Assembly (NCBI RefSeq): GCF_000143765.1
Contig: NZ_GL379780.1
Coordinates: 1 to 64,000 of the forward strand
Reading direction: 5' to 3'
Length of the DNA stretch: 64,000 nt
From: Sphingobacterium spiritivorum ATCC 33861
GTDB lineage: Bacteria > Bacteroidota > Bacteroidia > Sphingobacteriales > Sphingobacteriaceae
Shown: piece after piece, positions 32,634-41,964 of the stretch
Layout: every line of letters begins with the position of its first letter
Position numbering within the stretch: position 1 is the stretch's first letter
Program-made: the position numbers and the translations under genes
The notes under the pieces: generated by a model
Told to the model about the DNA's origin: nothing
The model's database searches: none
The model's input: only the letters and a program-made list of their open reading frames with translations

Positions 32634-33677
32634 ATGGAAAATAAAAACAGAAAAATGCCTAAATGGCTGGGAATTATAATTGTCTTAATCTTAGTAGTAG
32701 GAGGTTATTTCAGTTGGAAATATTACCGTGCATTTTTTGGTTCAAGCGTTACCGCCAATCAGGAATATCTATATATCCGTGATAATTCAACGTATGAGCA
32801 GGTTTTAAAGGACATAAAGGAAAAGAAAATCGTTGATAATCCGGAGCTGTTCGATTTTGCGGCAACACAAATGGATTATAAAAATAGTGTGAAACCCGGC
32901 CGGTACAAACTGACACCTGGTATGAATAACCGTCGTCTGATCGGAAATCTGCGTGGTGGATATCAGGATGCTGTCAAATTCAGATTCGAAACTGTACGCC
33001 TGAAAGAAAACTTTGCGGCTTTATTAGCTAAAAATTTTGAGGCTGATTCTGCTACTTTCATTCAGTTACTGAATAATGATGCATTAGCCGAACAGTATGG
33101 ATTTACAAAAGATAATTTTTTCACGATGTTTATTCCTAATACATACGAGATCTATTGGAATACCGCTCCTGAAAAAATTATAGCCCGCTTCAATGATGAA
33201 TATAAAAAATTCTGGAATGCAGAACGACTCGAAAAGGCTAAAGCACTTGAACTGACTCCTCAGGAAGTCAGCGTACTTGCTTCTATTGTAAAAGGTGAGG
33301 CACTGCACAGAAATGAAATGCCTAAAATCGCAGGACTATACATCAACAGATTGCGTAAAGGGATGTTGTTACAGGCTGATCCTACAGTTATATTTGCAAA
33401 TCAGGATTTCACCATCCGCAGAGTTCTGAACAAACATCTTCGGGTAGTATCTCCTTATAATACTTATCTGATTCGCGGATTGCCTCCGGGACCAATCAGC
33501 TTACCTACAATTGCTTCTATTGATGCTGTGTTGAATTATGAGCATCATGATTTTATTTATATGGTAGCAAAAGAAGATTTTTCAGGATACCATAATTTTT
33601 CCAGAACTGAAACAGAACACTTAGCATATGCCCGTAAATATCAACAGGCATTGAATGACCGGAATATTAAAAAATAA
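32634..33677 (+). CDS. mltG: Endolytic murein transglycosylase MltG
   Basis: 347 residues, YceG-like. One membrane helix at about 10-27 (WLGIIIVLILVVGGYFSW), then a LysM-like stretch (YLYIRDNSTYEQVLKDIKEK) and the catalytic domain from about 150. The catalytic region reads VLASIVKGEALHRNEMPKIA; many relatives have ASIVEKE, so the first Glu is Lys here while the second is kept. Next are LYINRLRKGMLLQADPTVIF and YNTYLIRGLPPGPISLPTIA, both diagnostic. It cuts nascent glycan strands at the inner membrane. It is coupled to the PASTA and thioesterase genes. Confidence 0.93.
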   Translation: MENKNRKMPKWLGIIIVLILVVGGYFSWKYYRAFFGSSVTANQEYLYIRDNSTYEQVLKDIKEKKIVDNPELFDFAATQMDYKNSVKPGRYKLTPGMNNRRLIGNLRGGYQDAVKFRFETVRLKENFAALLAKNFEADSATFIQLLNNDALAEQYGFTKDNFFTMFIPNTYEIYWNTAPEKIIARFNDEYKKFWNAERLEKAKALELTPQEVSVLASIVKGEALHRNEMPKIAGLYINRLRKGMLLQADPTVIFANQDFTIRRVLNKHLRVVSPYNTYLIRGLPPGPISLPTIASIDAVLNYEHHDFIYMVAKEDFSGYHNFSRTETEHLAYARKYQQALNDRNIKK

Positions 33678-33686
33678 TCAGAAATA

Positions 33687-34097
33687 ATGTTTGTATTTGA
33701 AAACCAATTACGTGTACGATATGCAGAAACAGATCAAATGGGATACATGTATTACGGTAATTATGCTGCATTCTATGAAGTAGCACGAACAGAAATGCTG
33801 AGAAGCACGGGCATCTCTTACAAAGAGCTAGAAGACATGGGCGTTATGCTGCCTGTGCTGGAACTAAACTGCCGCTTTATAAAGCCGGCTCGCTATGATG
33901 AATTGATCACAATCAAAACAACAATAAGATCCAAACCCGGTATTCGTCTAAAATTTGAACATGAATTGTACAACGAAGCCGGAGAATTGATCAATACGGG
34001 ATCAACACAACTGGTATTTGTTGATATCAAAAAGAACAAACCATGTATGCCACCGGCTATTTTTCAACATAAAATGGCTGCTTATTTTGGAGATTAA
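33687..34097 (+). CDS. Acyl-CoA thioesterase (4-hydroxybenzoyl-CoA thioesterase / YbgC-like)
   Basis: 136 residues, a single hot-dog domain. The start RVRYAETDQMGYMYYGNYAA carries the catalytic Asp of the YbgC/4HBT group, followed by FYEVARTEMLRSTGISYKEL. It hydrolyses acyl-CoA or acyl-ACP esters; YbgC links to membrane lipid turnover near Tol-Pal in other bacteria, but no tol genes are near. It starts 9 nt after mltG and its stop shares one base with the YihY gene start. Confidence 0.9.
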   Translation: MFVFENQLRVRYAETDQMGYMYYGNYAAFYEVARTEMLRSTGISYKELEDMGVMLPVLELNCRFIKPARYDELITIKTTIRSKPGIRLKFEHELYNEAGELINTGSTQLVFVDIKKNKPCMPPAIFQHKMAAYFGD

Positions 34098-35065
34098 TGA
34101 ACAAATTTCACCGAATATTACTTACGTTCAAACCATACGATAACTTTATTGAATGGACCAAGTCTGTAATACTTCCGGGGTTCGGATCTCTGCCCTTGTA
34201 TACTGTTGGAATTTTCTTTTTTCAGGAAATAGCCAGAGAATCCATTCTCAATAAAGCATCTTCTCTGGCCTATAATTTCCTGCTTGCTATGTTTCCGGCA
34301 ATCATCTTTCTGTTTACGATGATCCCTTATATCCCCATTGATAATTTTCAGGAACAATTACTGGAATTTCTTAAAGTGATCATTCCGCACAATGCCTTTG
34401 ATGTTATCCAGACTACTCTCGAAGACATCATCAAAAATCAAAATGGTGGCTTGCTATCTTTTGGTTTTGTGTTGGCAGCATTCTTTTCCACAAATGGGAT
34501 GCACACTCTCATGCTGGCCTTTAATAAAGCCTCCCTTACTACAGAAAACCGCAGCTGGATTAGACAACGTCTCGTAGCATTAGCTTTATCCTTTACCATC
34601 ATTGTTGCCCTGACAGTAGGGATGGGTATCTTTACATTTGCCGGTATTGTAATCAATTATCTCAAATCAAATATTTCGGTAGATGTATCCTGGTTCTGGA
34701 CTTTTATCATTAAAGCAGCCCGATGGATTATCTTATTCGGGATTTACTTTTTCACTGTAAGCTGTCTTTATAAGTTTGGTCCAGCCTCCAATCAAAAATG
34801 GAAACTTTTTAGTCCGGGAGCTACTCTGGCAACCATTCTTGCCATTCTCACATTTTCCGGATTTGCCTATTATATCAATCACTTCGGAGCTTACAATAAA
34901 TTATACGGATCAATCGGAACGATAATCGTGATCATGATCTGGATGTATCTTAACTCCTTAATATTACTGGTTGGATATGAACTCAATGCCAGTATAGCTC
35001 TTTCCAAACAGAGCATAAAAATAGTAAGACCACGTACTTATAATTCTTTTAAGCCTGTAGATTAG
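34097..35065 (+). CDS. YihY/BrkB family membrane protein
   Basis: 322 residues, about six membrane helices. Family signatures seen: ASSLAYNFLLAMFPAIIFLF, LLSFGFVLAAFFSTNGMHTL, YGSIGTIIVIMIWMYLNSLI and GYELNASIA. The family was once annotated as ribonuclease BN by mistake; its true function is unknown, with transport suggested. Its ATG overlaps the thioesterase stop by one base, making it the last of four coupled genes with PASTA, mltG and thioesterase. Confidence 0.92.
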   Translation: MNKFHRILLTFKPYDNFIEWTKSVILPGFGSLPLYTVGIFFFQEIARESILNKASSLAYNFLLAMFPAIIFLFTMIPYIPIDNFQEQLLEFLKVIIPHNAFDVIQTTLEDIIKNQNGGLLSFGFVLAAFFSTNGMHTLMLAFNKASLTTENRSWIRQRLVALALSFTIIVALTVGMGIFTFAGIVINYLKSNISVDVSWFWTFIIKAARWIILFGIYFFTVSCLYKFGPASNQKWKLFSPGATLATILAILTFSGFAYYINHFGAYNKLYGSIGTIIVIMIWMYLNSLILLVGYELNASIALSKQSIKIVRPRTYNSFKPVD

Positions 35066-35137
35066 GCTCTACAATTTTCAATATTAAATAATAATTAACA
35101 CAATAAAAGCCTTTATTTTGTGCTGGATTTATTTTGA

Positions 35138-37273
35138 ATGCGAAAATCGATTGTCATACACCAAAACAGTAATCGGGTAAGAAAGATTCTTCTTTTTTCT
35201 ACAATTGTTTTGTTTGTCATCATATCTTTAGTATTTCTTATTTCCATTCAACAATACAAAAACATCCAAAAAAGGCTTGAAAATATCTATCTCTCTATTA
35301 ATGAAGAGAACAGTGATTTTTCTGATATTCTGACTAAATATAATGAAGCCGAAAACTATTTCCGGCTCTTTTCCATCGATTTTGATATCGAAAGTTACAG
35401 CAAATACGAGCAAAAACTTTTAGAGATCAACGGCGCGATAGACTCCATGCTGGTCTCTTCCAACAGAGATACAAACTCGTCCAAATCCTACAATAACAAT
35501 ATCGGTAAAAGGAAAGTGATAGCAGATGATTTTGTATTACTACGCTTAAGGATCTCGGAAATTCTGAATTATTCCGACACACTCAAACAATACCCTCAAA
35601 TGCTGTCAGAAAGTGAAATTTTTAATGTCCTGACAGCCCCCCATTCAGAATCCATCAATAATAAGGCTAAAGAATTTATTGTTGTTAAAAAAAAACCTTT
35701 TTTCAAAAGAATATTTGACAGCAAAAATGACACGATATCCCTTCAAAACTTAGTGGCTAATGAGGACCGACAGAAGGAAATCAAACTACAGAAACAATTA
35801 AATATCAACGCAGCCAACAGCAGAAATAAGCTGATCACTCTCAAGAAATCTTTCTTCGATCTGCGCCAAAAGGAACGTGAACTATTATCCACTAATTTTT
35901 CACTTTTATATGATCTGAACAAAATTATCAGGGATATTCACGAAAATCAGGTTGTTCAAAAACATTTAAACTCCAGTAACGAAACAAAAACACTTTTCGA
36001 AAGAACCAACCAATTTAAATGGACAATGATTAGTTGTCTGTTTTTTATGTTTATTATGATCTGTATGATTATCTATTATCAATTATATAGCAATTATTAT
36101 GAACGTAAACTTATCGAAGAAAAACTGTACGCAAATAAACTTGCGGAAGAAAAAACAGATACAATAGCCGAAATAACACATGAGATCAGGACACCGATCA
36201 ACTCTTTGATAGGTATTATCGATTTATTAAAAAAGAAAGAAAATCTCTATACGGATAAAGACAAGCTCCTTCTGGAATCTGCTTATTCAAGTATTCAAAA
36301 CACCTCAAAGACGATTAATGATATTCTGAATCTCAGTAAAGTGGATGATTCCAGTAATAATCTCTTGTTGAGCAACTTTGATATTAATGATTTACTCATG
36401 GATGTGGTTGAGCAAAACCGCAATCAGGCCGAATTAAAAAATCTACAGATAAAATATGTTAAGGAAAAAGGATTGCGAACAATTATATATTCAGATGAAT
36501 TCAAAATCAGACATATCTTAAACAATCTGCTTTCCAATTCCATCAAATACTCTCAGAAAGGAACAATTACCAGCTCGGTGATGATTGATAACAAAAGCAG
36601 CCAGCTGATCCTCACAGTAGAAGATCAGGGCATAGGTATATCTGCCGATCTTGAAAAAACGATTTTCAGAAAATACTTTACAGTCAATAAGAACAATAAG
36701 GTCGAAGGTGGTGTTGGTCTAGGATTATTTATTCTTCAAAAGCTGGTAAATAGTCTGAATGGTAAGATCAGCTTTACCAGCCAGTCCAATGTAGGAACAA
36801 CTTTCACAATAACAATTCCTATTCCCCCTGCCAAACAGCCTAAACCCGGCGATACGGAGAAGGTTACCTCCGTAACTGAATTACGCAAAGACATTTCCTG
36901 GCTCATCGTAGATGACAATGCCCTAAATCTTTTGTACATGAAACACTTTTTCGCGTTGCATCCGCATGTAGAAACCGCTACAAACGGAGCTGAAGCGTTA
37001 GAGGTGTTACAGAAAAAGAAAATAGACATTATCATCACAGACATCAATATGCCGGTAATGACAGGTGATGAAGTACTGATGCATATTCGTAAAAATCCGA
37101 AATACAACGATATACTTGTTATAGCTACCTCATCGGATAATGAGCAGGTAAAATCACTGGAAATCAAGCACAACCTATGCTTTAACGGGATTTTGATCAA
37201 GCCTTTCAATGAAAAGAAACTAATAGAGGTGATCTCCAACACACTAAATTCCTGTCAGAAGACTCCCCAATAA
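35138..37273 (+). CDS. Hybrid sensor histidine kinase / response regulator
   Basis: 711 residues. Membrane helix 1 at about 17-38, an extracytoplasmic coiled-coil-rich region (about 40-290), helix 2 at about 296-316 (TMISCLFFMFIMICMIIYYQ), then HisKA with phospho-acceptor His348 (EITHEIRTPINSL), a HATPase domain (N box LLSNSIKYSQKG, G boxes EDQGIGIS and GGVGLGLFILQKL) and a C-terminal receiver domain with Asp635 (IIITDINMPVMTGDEVL). No DNA-binding output domain, so it likely passes phosphate through a Hpt protein or acts on an unlinked regulator. The sensory domain is not recognisable. Confidence 0.93.
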   Translation: MRKSIVIHQNSNRVRKILLFSTIVLFVIISLVFLISIQQYKNIQKRLENIYLSINEENSDFSDILTKYNEAENYFRLFSIDFDIESYSKYEQKLLEINGAIDSMLVSSNRDTNSSKSYNNNIGKRKVIADDFVLLRLRISEILNYSDTLKQYPQMLSESEIFNVLTAPHSESINNKAKEFIVVKKKPFFKRIFDSKNDTISLQNLVANEDRQKEIKLQKQLNINAANSRNKLITLKKSFFDLRQKERELLSTNFSLLYDLNKIIRDIHENQVVQKHLNSSNETKTLFERTNQFKWTMISCLFFMFIMICMIIYYQLYSNYYERKLIEEKLYANKLAEEKTDTIAEITHEIRTPINSLIGIIDLLKKKENLYTDKDKLLLESAYSSIQNTSKTINDILNLSKVDDSSNNLLLSNFDINDLLMDVVEQNRNQAELKNLQIKYVKEKGLRTIIYSDEFKIRHILNNLLSNSIKYSQKGTITSSVMIDNKSSQLILTVEDQGIGISADLEKTIFRKYFTVNKNNKVEGGVGLGLFILQKLVNSLNGKISFTSQSNVGTTFTITIPIPPAKQPKPGDTEKVTSVTELRKDISWLIVDDNALNLLYMKHFFALHPHVETATNGAEALEVLQKKKIDIIITDINMPVMTGDEVLMHIRKNPKYNDILVIATSSDNEQVKSLEIKHNLCFNGILIKPFNEKKLIEVISNTLNSCQKTPQ

Positions 37274-37339
37274 GCACAATTTCAAGGTGTTTCAACAAAT
37301 ATTTTCAAAGAAAGTCTATATTTTTTTTCACATAAATAC

Positions 37340-37367
37340 TTGTTAATAAAAGTTTTTCGTATTTTTG
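37340..37367 (+). promoter_or_regulatory. Promoter of rpsA, TTG-N17-TATTTTTG
   Basis: TTG at 37340-37342, 17 nt spacer, perfect TATTTTTG at 37360-37367. Expected transcript start is near 37371, right at the first base of the hairpin described next. Confidence 0.75.
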
Positions 37368-37370
37368 CAG

Positions 37371-37396
37371 TCCCAACTGAGTTGGGAAAAGGAGAT
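37371..37396 (+). promoter_or_regulatory. 5'-terminal hairpin and Shine-Dalgarno-like AAGGAGAT of rpsA
   Basis: TCCCAAC (37371-37377) pairs with GTTGGGA (37381-37387) around a TGA loop. AAAAGGAGAT follows at once, with GGAG at 37391-37394, 12 nt before the ATG. Strong SD sequences are rare in this window, so this leader stands out and could serve mRNA stability or S1 autoregulation. Confidence 0.6.
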
Positions 37397-37406
37397 AAAT
37401 TAATTA

Positions 37407-39341
37407 ATGGCAAAAAAACAAGAAGCAGAAAAAGAGTTAGCGGCGAAAAACGCAGAGCTACAAGGTGCTGACACCAAAGTGGTGAAAGACACTGAAAAAA
37501 TTGAATCAGAAGCTGATTCAAAATTAATCGACGAAATCAAATCTAACGCTTGGAGCACCCCTGAAGGTGAATTCGACTGGGATCTTGATGAGAAAAAATT
37601 CGGAAGTTACAGTGAAGCTGAGCGTTCTAAATTAGAAGAGCAATATGCTGGAACTTTCAACCAAATCAACCAAGGCGAGATTATTGAGGGTGTTGTAGTA
37701 TCTGTAAACAACAAAGACGTTGTTTTGAACGTAGGTTTCAAATCTGACGGCCTTGTTTCACTTTCTGAGTTCCGTGATCTTCCAGATTTGAAGGTTGGTG
37801 ACAAAGTTGACGTTTTCGTAGAGTCGCAAGAAGATGCTAACGGTCAGTTAGTATTATCTCGCAAACGTGCTAAAACTCAAAAATCTTGGGAAGCTATCAA
37901 CGAAGCATTGGAAAATGATGCAATCATTGATGGTTTTGTTAAGAGCCGTACTAAAGGTGGTCTTATCGTGGATATCAAAGGTGTTGAAGCATTCTTACCT
38001 GGATCTCAAATCGATATCAAACCAATCCGTGACTACGATATATATGTTGGTAAAACAATGGAATTCAAAGTTGTTAAAATCAACCACGAATTTAAAAACG
38101 TTGTCGTTTCACACAAAGTGTTGATCGAAGATGATTTGGAAAACCAAAAATCTGAAATCGTAGCTAAATTAGAAAAAGGTCAGGTATTAGAAGGTACTGT
38201 TAAAAATATCACTGATTTCGGTGTGTTCATCGACTTAGGTGGTGTTGACGGATTACTTCACATTACAGATATTTCATGGGGTCGTATCGAGCACCCGAAA
38301 GAAGTTTTGGCATTGGATCAGACTATCAACGTAGTTGTATTAGACTTTGATGATGAGAAAAAACGTATCGCGTTAGGCTTGAAACAATTATCTGAGCACC
38401 CTTGGGAATCTTTAGATAAAGATCTTGTTATCGGTTCTAAAGTTAAAGGAAAAATCGTAACAGTTGCTGATTACGGTGCTTTCTTAGAAATCATCCCGGG
38501 AGTAGAAGGATTGATCCACGTATCAGAAATGTCCTGGTCTCAAAATTTACGTTCTCCACAAGAGTTCCTGAAAGTAGGTGACGAAATCGAAGCTGAAATC
38601 CTTACTCTGGATAGAGAAGAACGCAAAATGAGCCTTGGTATCAAACAATTGACTCCAGATCCTTGGAAAAACATCACTGAACGTTACCCTGTTGGTTCAC
38701 AACAACAAGCTGTTGTTAAAAACATGACTAACTTCGGTGTATTTGTTGAACTTGAAGAAGGTATCGACGGATTGATCCACATCTCTGATCTTTCTTGGTC
38801 TAAGAAAATCAACCACCCTAACGAATTCACTAAAGTTGGTGAAACATTAGACGTAGTTGTTTTAGAACTTGACGAAGAAAACAGAAAACTGAGCTTAGGT
38901 CACAAGCAATTAGAAGAAAACCCTTGGGATACTTTCGAAACTATCTTCACAATTGATTCAATTCACGAAGGTACTGTATTGAAAGTTGGAGATAAAGGTG
39001 ATATCGTAGCTTTACAATATGGAGTTGAAGGTTTCTGCCCTTCTAAACACTCTGTAAAAGAAGACGGTTCTTCATTGAAAGTTGACGAAGTTGCTCAATT
39101 CAAAATTATTGAATTCAACAAAGAGAACAAACGTTTAGTAATTTCTCACTCTCGTATCTGGGAAGATGAAAGAGCTGAAGCTCGTGTTGAAGAATTCAAT
39201 GCACGTAAGAAAGAAGCAAAAGCTGCTACTTCTGCTGTGAAAAAAGTGAAAGATTCAGTTGAGAAATCTACTTTAGGTGACTTAGACGTTCTTGCACAAT
39301 TGAAAGAGCAAATGGAAGGTGACGAGAAGAAATCTAAATAA
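37407..39341 (+). CDS. rpsA: 30S ribosomal protein S1
   Basis: 644 residues, longer than E. coli S1 (557) by an acidic N-terminal extension of about 85 residues. Six S1 (OB-fold) repeats follow: GEIIEGVVVSVNNKDVVLNV near 90, DAIIDGFVKSRTKGGLIVDI near 170, GQVLEGTVKNITDFGVFIDL near 258, GSKVKGKIVTVADYGAFLEI near 343, GSQQQAVVKNMTNFGVFVEL near 428 and IHEGTVLKVGDKGDIVALQY near 515. The tail is Lys/Ala-rich. S1 helps mRNA bind the ribosome, above all for mRNAs lacking SD. Codon use is strongly biased (GGT, GTT, CGT, AAC) unlike its neighbours, a mark of high expression. Confidence 0.97.
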   Translation: MAKKQEAEKELAAKNAELQGADTKVVKDTEKIESEADSKLIDEIKSNAWSTPEGEFDWDLDEKKFGSYSEAERSKLEEQYAGTFNQINQGEIIEGVVVSVNNKDVVLNVGFKSDGLVSLSEFRDLPDLKVGDKVDVFVESQEDANGQLVLSRKRAKTQKSWEAINEALENDAIIDGFVKSRTKGGLIVDIKGVEAFLPGSQIDIKPIRDYDIYVGKTMEFKVVKINHEFKNVVVSHKVLIEDDLENQKSEIVAKLEKGQVLEGTVKNITDFGVFIDLGGVDGLLHITDISWGRIEHPKEVLALDQTINVVVLDFDDEKKRIALGLKQLSEHPWESLDKDLVIGSKVKGKIVTVADYGAFLEIIPGVEGLIHVSEMSWSQNLRSPQEFLKVGDEIEAEILTLDREERKMSLGIKQLTPDPWKNITERYPVGSQQQAVVKNMTNFGVFVELEEGIDGLIHISDLSWSKKINHPNEFTKVGETLDVVVLELDEENRKLSLGHKQLEENPWDTFETIFTIDSIHEGTVLKVGDKGDIVALQYGVEGFCPSKHSVKEDGSSLKVDEVAQFKIIEFNKENKRLVISHSRIWEDERAEARVEEFNARKKEAKAATSAVKKVKDSVEKSTLGDLDVLAQLKEQMEGDEKKSK

Positions 39342-39368
39342 TCTTTAGATTGATCTACATATTCCGAA

Positions 39369-39395
39369 ACCCTGACGATATCGTCAGGGTTTTTT
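39369..39395 (+). terminator. Terminator of rpsA
   Basis: AACCCTGACGAT and ATCGTCAGGGTT form a gapless 24-nt palindrome, followed by a T run. Confidence 0.92.
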
Positions 39396-39448
39396 GTTTA
39401 TATTCGGATGTAAATTGTAAATTTTATCTTTAATCAAACAGTAGCGAA

Positions 39449-40024
39449 ATGGATAAAACCAATAGATGGATAGAGGAACTTGATCTGCTGACGCAAATTA
39501 TTCAGGAGTTTCCTCTGGAGCAGACAACCAAATGGGGCGGTCCCGTATTTACCTATCAAAATAAAAACATCCTTTCTTTCGCTGGATTCAAAAATCATTT
39601 TGCGCTTTGGTTTTTCAACGGATCACATCTAACAGATCCTTATCAGGTGTTGCGTGCCACACAGGGCGAAAAAACCAAAAACCTCAGACAGTGGCGTTTT
39701 ACTGACCGGTCAGAAATAAACAGCAAACAGATCGCAGAATATATTACAGAAGCGATAGAAGTGGAGAAAAAAGGACTGAAGACAGTACCGGGCAAGAAAG
39801 AATACATTCCTATACCTCCATCGCTGAGCGATCAGCTGGACAACGATAATGTACTAAAACATGCTTTTGAAAAACTAAGTCCGGCAAAGCAAAACGAATA
39901 CAATGAATATATAGCAGAAGCAAAACAAAGCAAGACACAAGCCACCCGTATTGAAAAAATAATTCCAAACATTCTGCAGGGTTACAGCTTGCACGAGCAA
40001 TATAAAAAGCCCAAGAAAGTATAA
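39449..40024 (+). CDS. DUF1801 / YdeI (OmpD-associated) family protein
   Basis: 191 residues. The N-terminal part (about 15-100) fits the DUF1801 fold (TTKWGGPVFTYQNKNILSFA, HFALWFFNGSHL). The C-terminal part (about 120-185) fits the YdeI family helical tail (AFEKLSPAKQNEYNEYIAEA, TRIEKIIPNIL). No signal peptide. YdeI proteins are linked to antimicrobial-peptide and stress resistance in enterics, but the activity is unknown. Monocistronic, convergent with recQ. Confidence 0.82.
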   Translation: MDKTNRWIEELDLLTQIIQEFPLEQTTKWGGPVFTYQNKNILSFAGFKNHFALWFFNGSHLTDPYQVLRATQGEKTKNLRQWRFTDRSEINSKQIAEYITEAIEVEKKGLKTVPGKKEYIPIPPSLSDQLDNDNVLKHAFEKLSPAKQNEYNEYIAEAKQSKTQATRIEKIIPNILQGYSLHEQYKKPKKV

Positions 40025-40066
40025 AGCAACTGGCTTAATCAATAGAATTACCGTAACCAGTATATG

Positions 40067-41962
40067 CTAAAAAACATTCACCCAGGTATACTGTTCATCT
40101 TTGACTTCAACTTGTCCTTCGTCCAGAAGTTCACGAATCACTTTTAAGCGGATCGTATCATCGCCTATAGTTATCCGATCGACCAGACTATGAAGATCCA
40201 GCATATCATCAATCAGCAGTATTTTGACCTCTGCTTTAATCTTTTGTTCCTGATTGGAACGATGCTGGCGTATAAGACACAGATCACATTCTCCACACGG
40301 AGCCACAGCCTGCTCCCCAAAATATTCACGAATGGAAATGCTTCTGCAATTCTTTGTATCAAGATAAGCATATATCGCTTTGAGTTGCTCTTCCTTGACC
40401 CCTCTCCGCTCCCTGATAAACTGCGTATCGATATAAAGATTTTTATAGTCTACCCTGTTTTGCAGAAATTGCAATTGCGGAGCATCTGTATGAGGTAAAT
40501 AACTGGCGACCTGTTGTTTTTGCAGATTCTTTAGCATTTCCACCACTGTACCATAAGAGATCTTCAGCTTTTTAGCAAACTCATATTCGTTAATATGAAT
40601 ATAAAAATCAAAAGCTCCCCCATATGAACGTAGAATCGCTTTTATCAAACCATCATACTTCGCATTACTGATCTGGAATTTGTACAATTCCTGATAATCT
40701 ATTTCAAACTTGAATCGGGCGGGTATGAACACGGCTTCAGACAGCGAGATCCATCCATCTCGTTCCAGAAATTTCAATGCACTCATGGTTGGCAAAAGAT
40801 CGACCTTATACTTCTTGGCGAACTCCACTACATCAAAATCAAATACAGCTCCTTCTCCTGCTCCGTATGCGATTTGAAAATGATTGCAAAGGTGGTGATA
40901 CAGCTGCTGAATAAATGTAATCTCCGGAAATCCGGATTCCATATTACTCCACAATTTCTCGCGATCTTCCTGTTGATACAGCAGTACCGGAAATGCCTTT
41001 TTCCCGTCTCGTCCAGCTCTGCCCGCTTCCTGATAGTATGCTTCCAGTGCATCCGGGATATCCAGGTGAATAACAAAACGCACATCAGCTTTATCTATTC
41101 CCATTCCAAAAGCATTTGTTGCTACGATAACGCGAATCTGATTGTTCATCCAGGCATCCTGTTTCTGAGAACGGGAAACTGTATCCATACCCGCATGATA
41201 AAAATCAGCAGGTATTCCATGATTCAGCAGATGTCTCGCGATTTCCTGTGTCTCTCTTCTGTTTCTGACATATACTACCCCGGATCCTCCCTGTTTCTTG
41301 ATAATACGGATCATACGTCCTATCTTATCTTCTTCATGTAATGCCATATATCCCAGGTTTTTCCGCTCAAAACTCATGCTGAATACCTGAGGAACTTTGA
41401 AATTTAACTTTTCCTGAATATCCTCAACGACCTTTGGTGTAGCAGAAGCTGTGACAGCTAAAAAAGGGATATCCAGATGCAATTCCTTTAAGCCCGTTAA
41501 TTGCAGATAAGAAGGTCTGAAATCATACCCCCATTGCGAGATACAGTGTGCTTCATCGATTGCAAACAGGTTGACTTTCATATAGCGGATACGTTCTCTT
41601 ACCAACTCGCTGTACAACCGCTCAGGAGCGAGATACAAAAACTTGATCTTACCAAAGATACAATTGTCTAATGCAATATCCATTTCCCGGGGACTCATCC
41701 CGGAGAAAATCGCTATAGCTTCAATTCCTCTTTTTCTCAATTGCTCTACCTGATCCTTCATTAATGCAATAAGAGGACTGATAACAATGCAGATCCCTTC
41801 CTTCATCATAGCAGGTACCTGATAGCATAAAGATTTACCTCCGCCTGTAGGCATTAGCGCAAGGGTATCCCGGCCCTGCAAGATAGAATCGATGATCTCT
41901 TCCTGCAAAGGGCGAAATGATTCATATCCCCAATACTGTTTTAAAATTGCCTTACTTGTCAT
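40067..41962 (-). CDS. recQ: RecQ-type ATP-dependent DNA helicase
   Basis: 631 residues from the ATG at 41962, 2 nt after the comEC stop; an in-frame ATG at 41980 would overlap comEC. Walker A is MPTGGGKSLCYQVPAM, motif II AIDEAHCISQWGYDFRPSYL (the RecQ signature), motif VI QEAGRAGRDGKKAFPVLLY. The Zn-binding region reads CRSISIREYFGEQAVAPCGE with CDLC, then a winged-helix part. No HRDC domain is seen at the C-terminus. RecQ unwinds DNA 3'-5' in recombination and repair. Being last in a unit with comEC and outer-membrane genes suggests it handles incoming DNA; this is inference. Confidence 0.93.
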   Translation of the reverse strand: MTSKAILKQYWGYESFRPLQEEIIDSILQGRDTLALMPTGGGKSLCYQVPAMMKEGICIVISPLIALMKDQVEQLRKRGIEAIAIFSGMSPREMDIALDNCIFGKIKFLYLAPERLYSELVRERIRYMKVNLFAIDEAHCISQWGYDFRPSYLQLTGLKELHLDIPFLAVTASATPKVVEDIQEKLNFKVPQVFSMSFERKNLGYMALHEEDKIGRMIRIIKKQGGSGVVYVRNRRETQEIARHLLNHGIPADFYHAGMDTVSRSQKQDAWMNNQIRVIVATNAFGMGIDKADVRFVIHLDIPDALEAYYQEAGRAGRDGKKAFPVLLYQQEDREKLWSNMESGFPEITFIQQLYHHLCNHFQIAYGAGEGAVFDFDVVEFAKKYKVDLLPTMSALKFLERDGWISLSEAVFIPARFKFEIDYQELYKFQISNAKYDGLIKAILRSYGGAFDFYIHINEYEFAKKLKISYGTVVEMLKNLQKQQVASYLPHTDAPQLQFLQNRVDYKNLYIDTQFIRERRGVKEEQLKAIYAYLDTKNCRSISIREYFGEQAVAPCGECDLCLIRQHRSNQEQKIKAEVKILLIDDMLDLHSLVDRITIGDDTIRLKVIRELLDEGQVEVKDEQYTWVNVF

Positions 41963-41964
41963 AG

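Noticed and set aside
36736..37242. 168-residue minus-strand frame
   Set aside because: Antisense to the kinase and receiver domains of the hybrid histidine kinase.
40874..41341. 155-residue plus-strand frame
   Set aside because: Antisense to recQ motifs IV-VI; no start signal.
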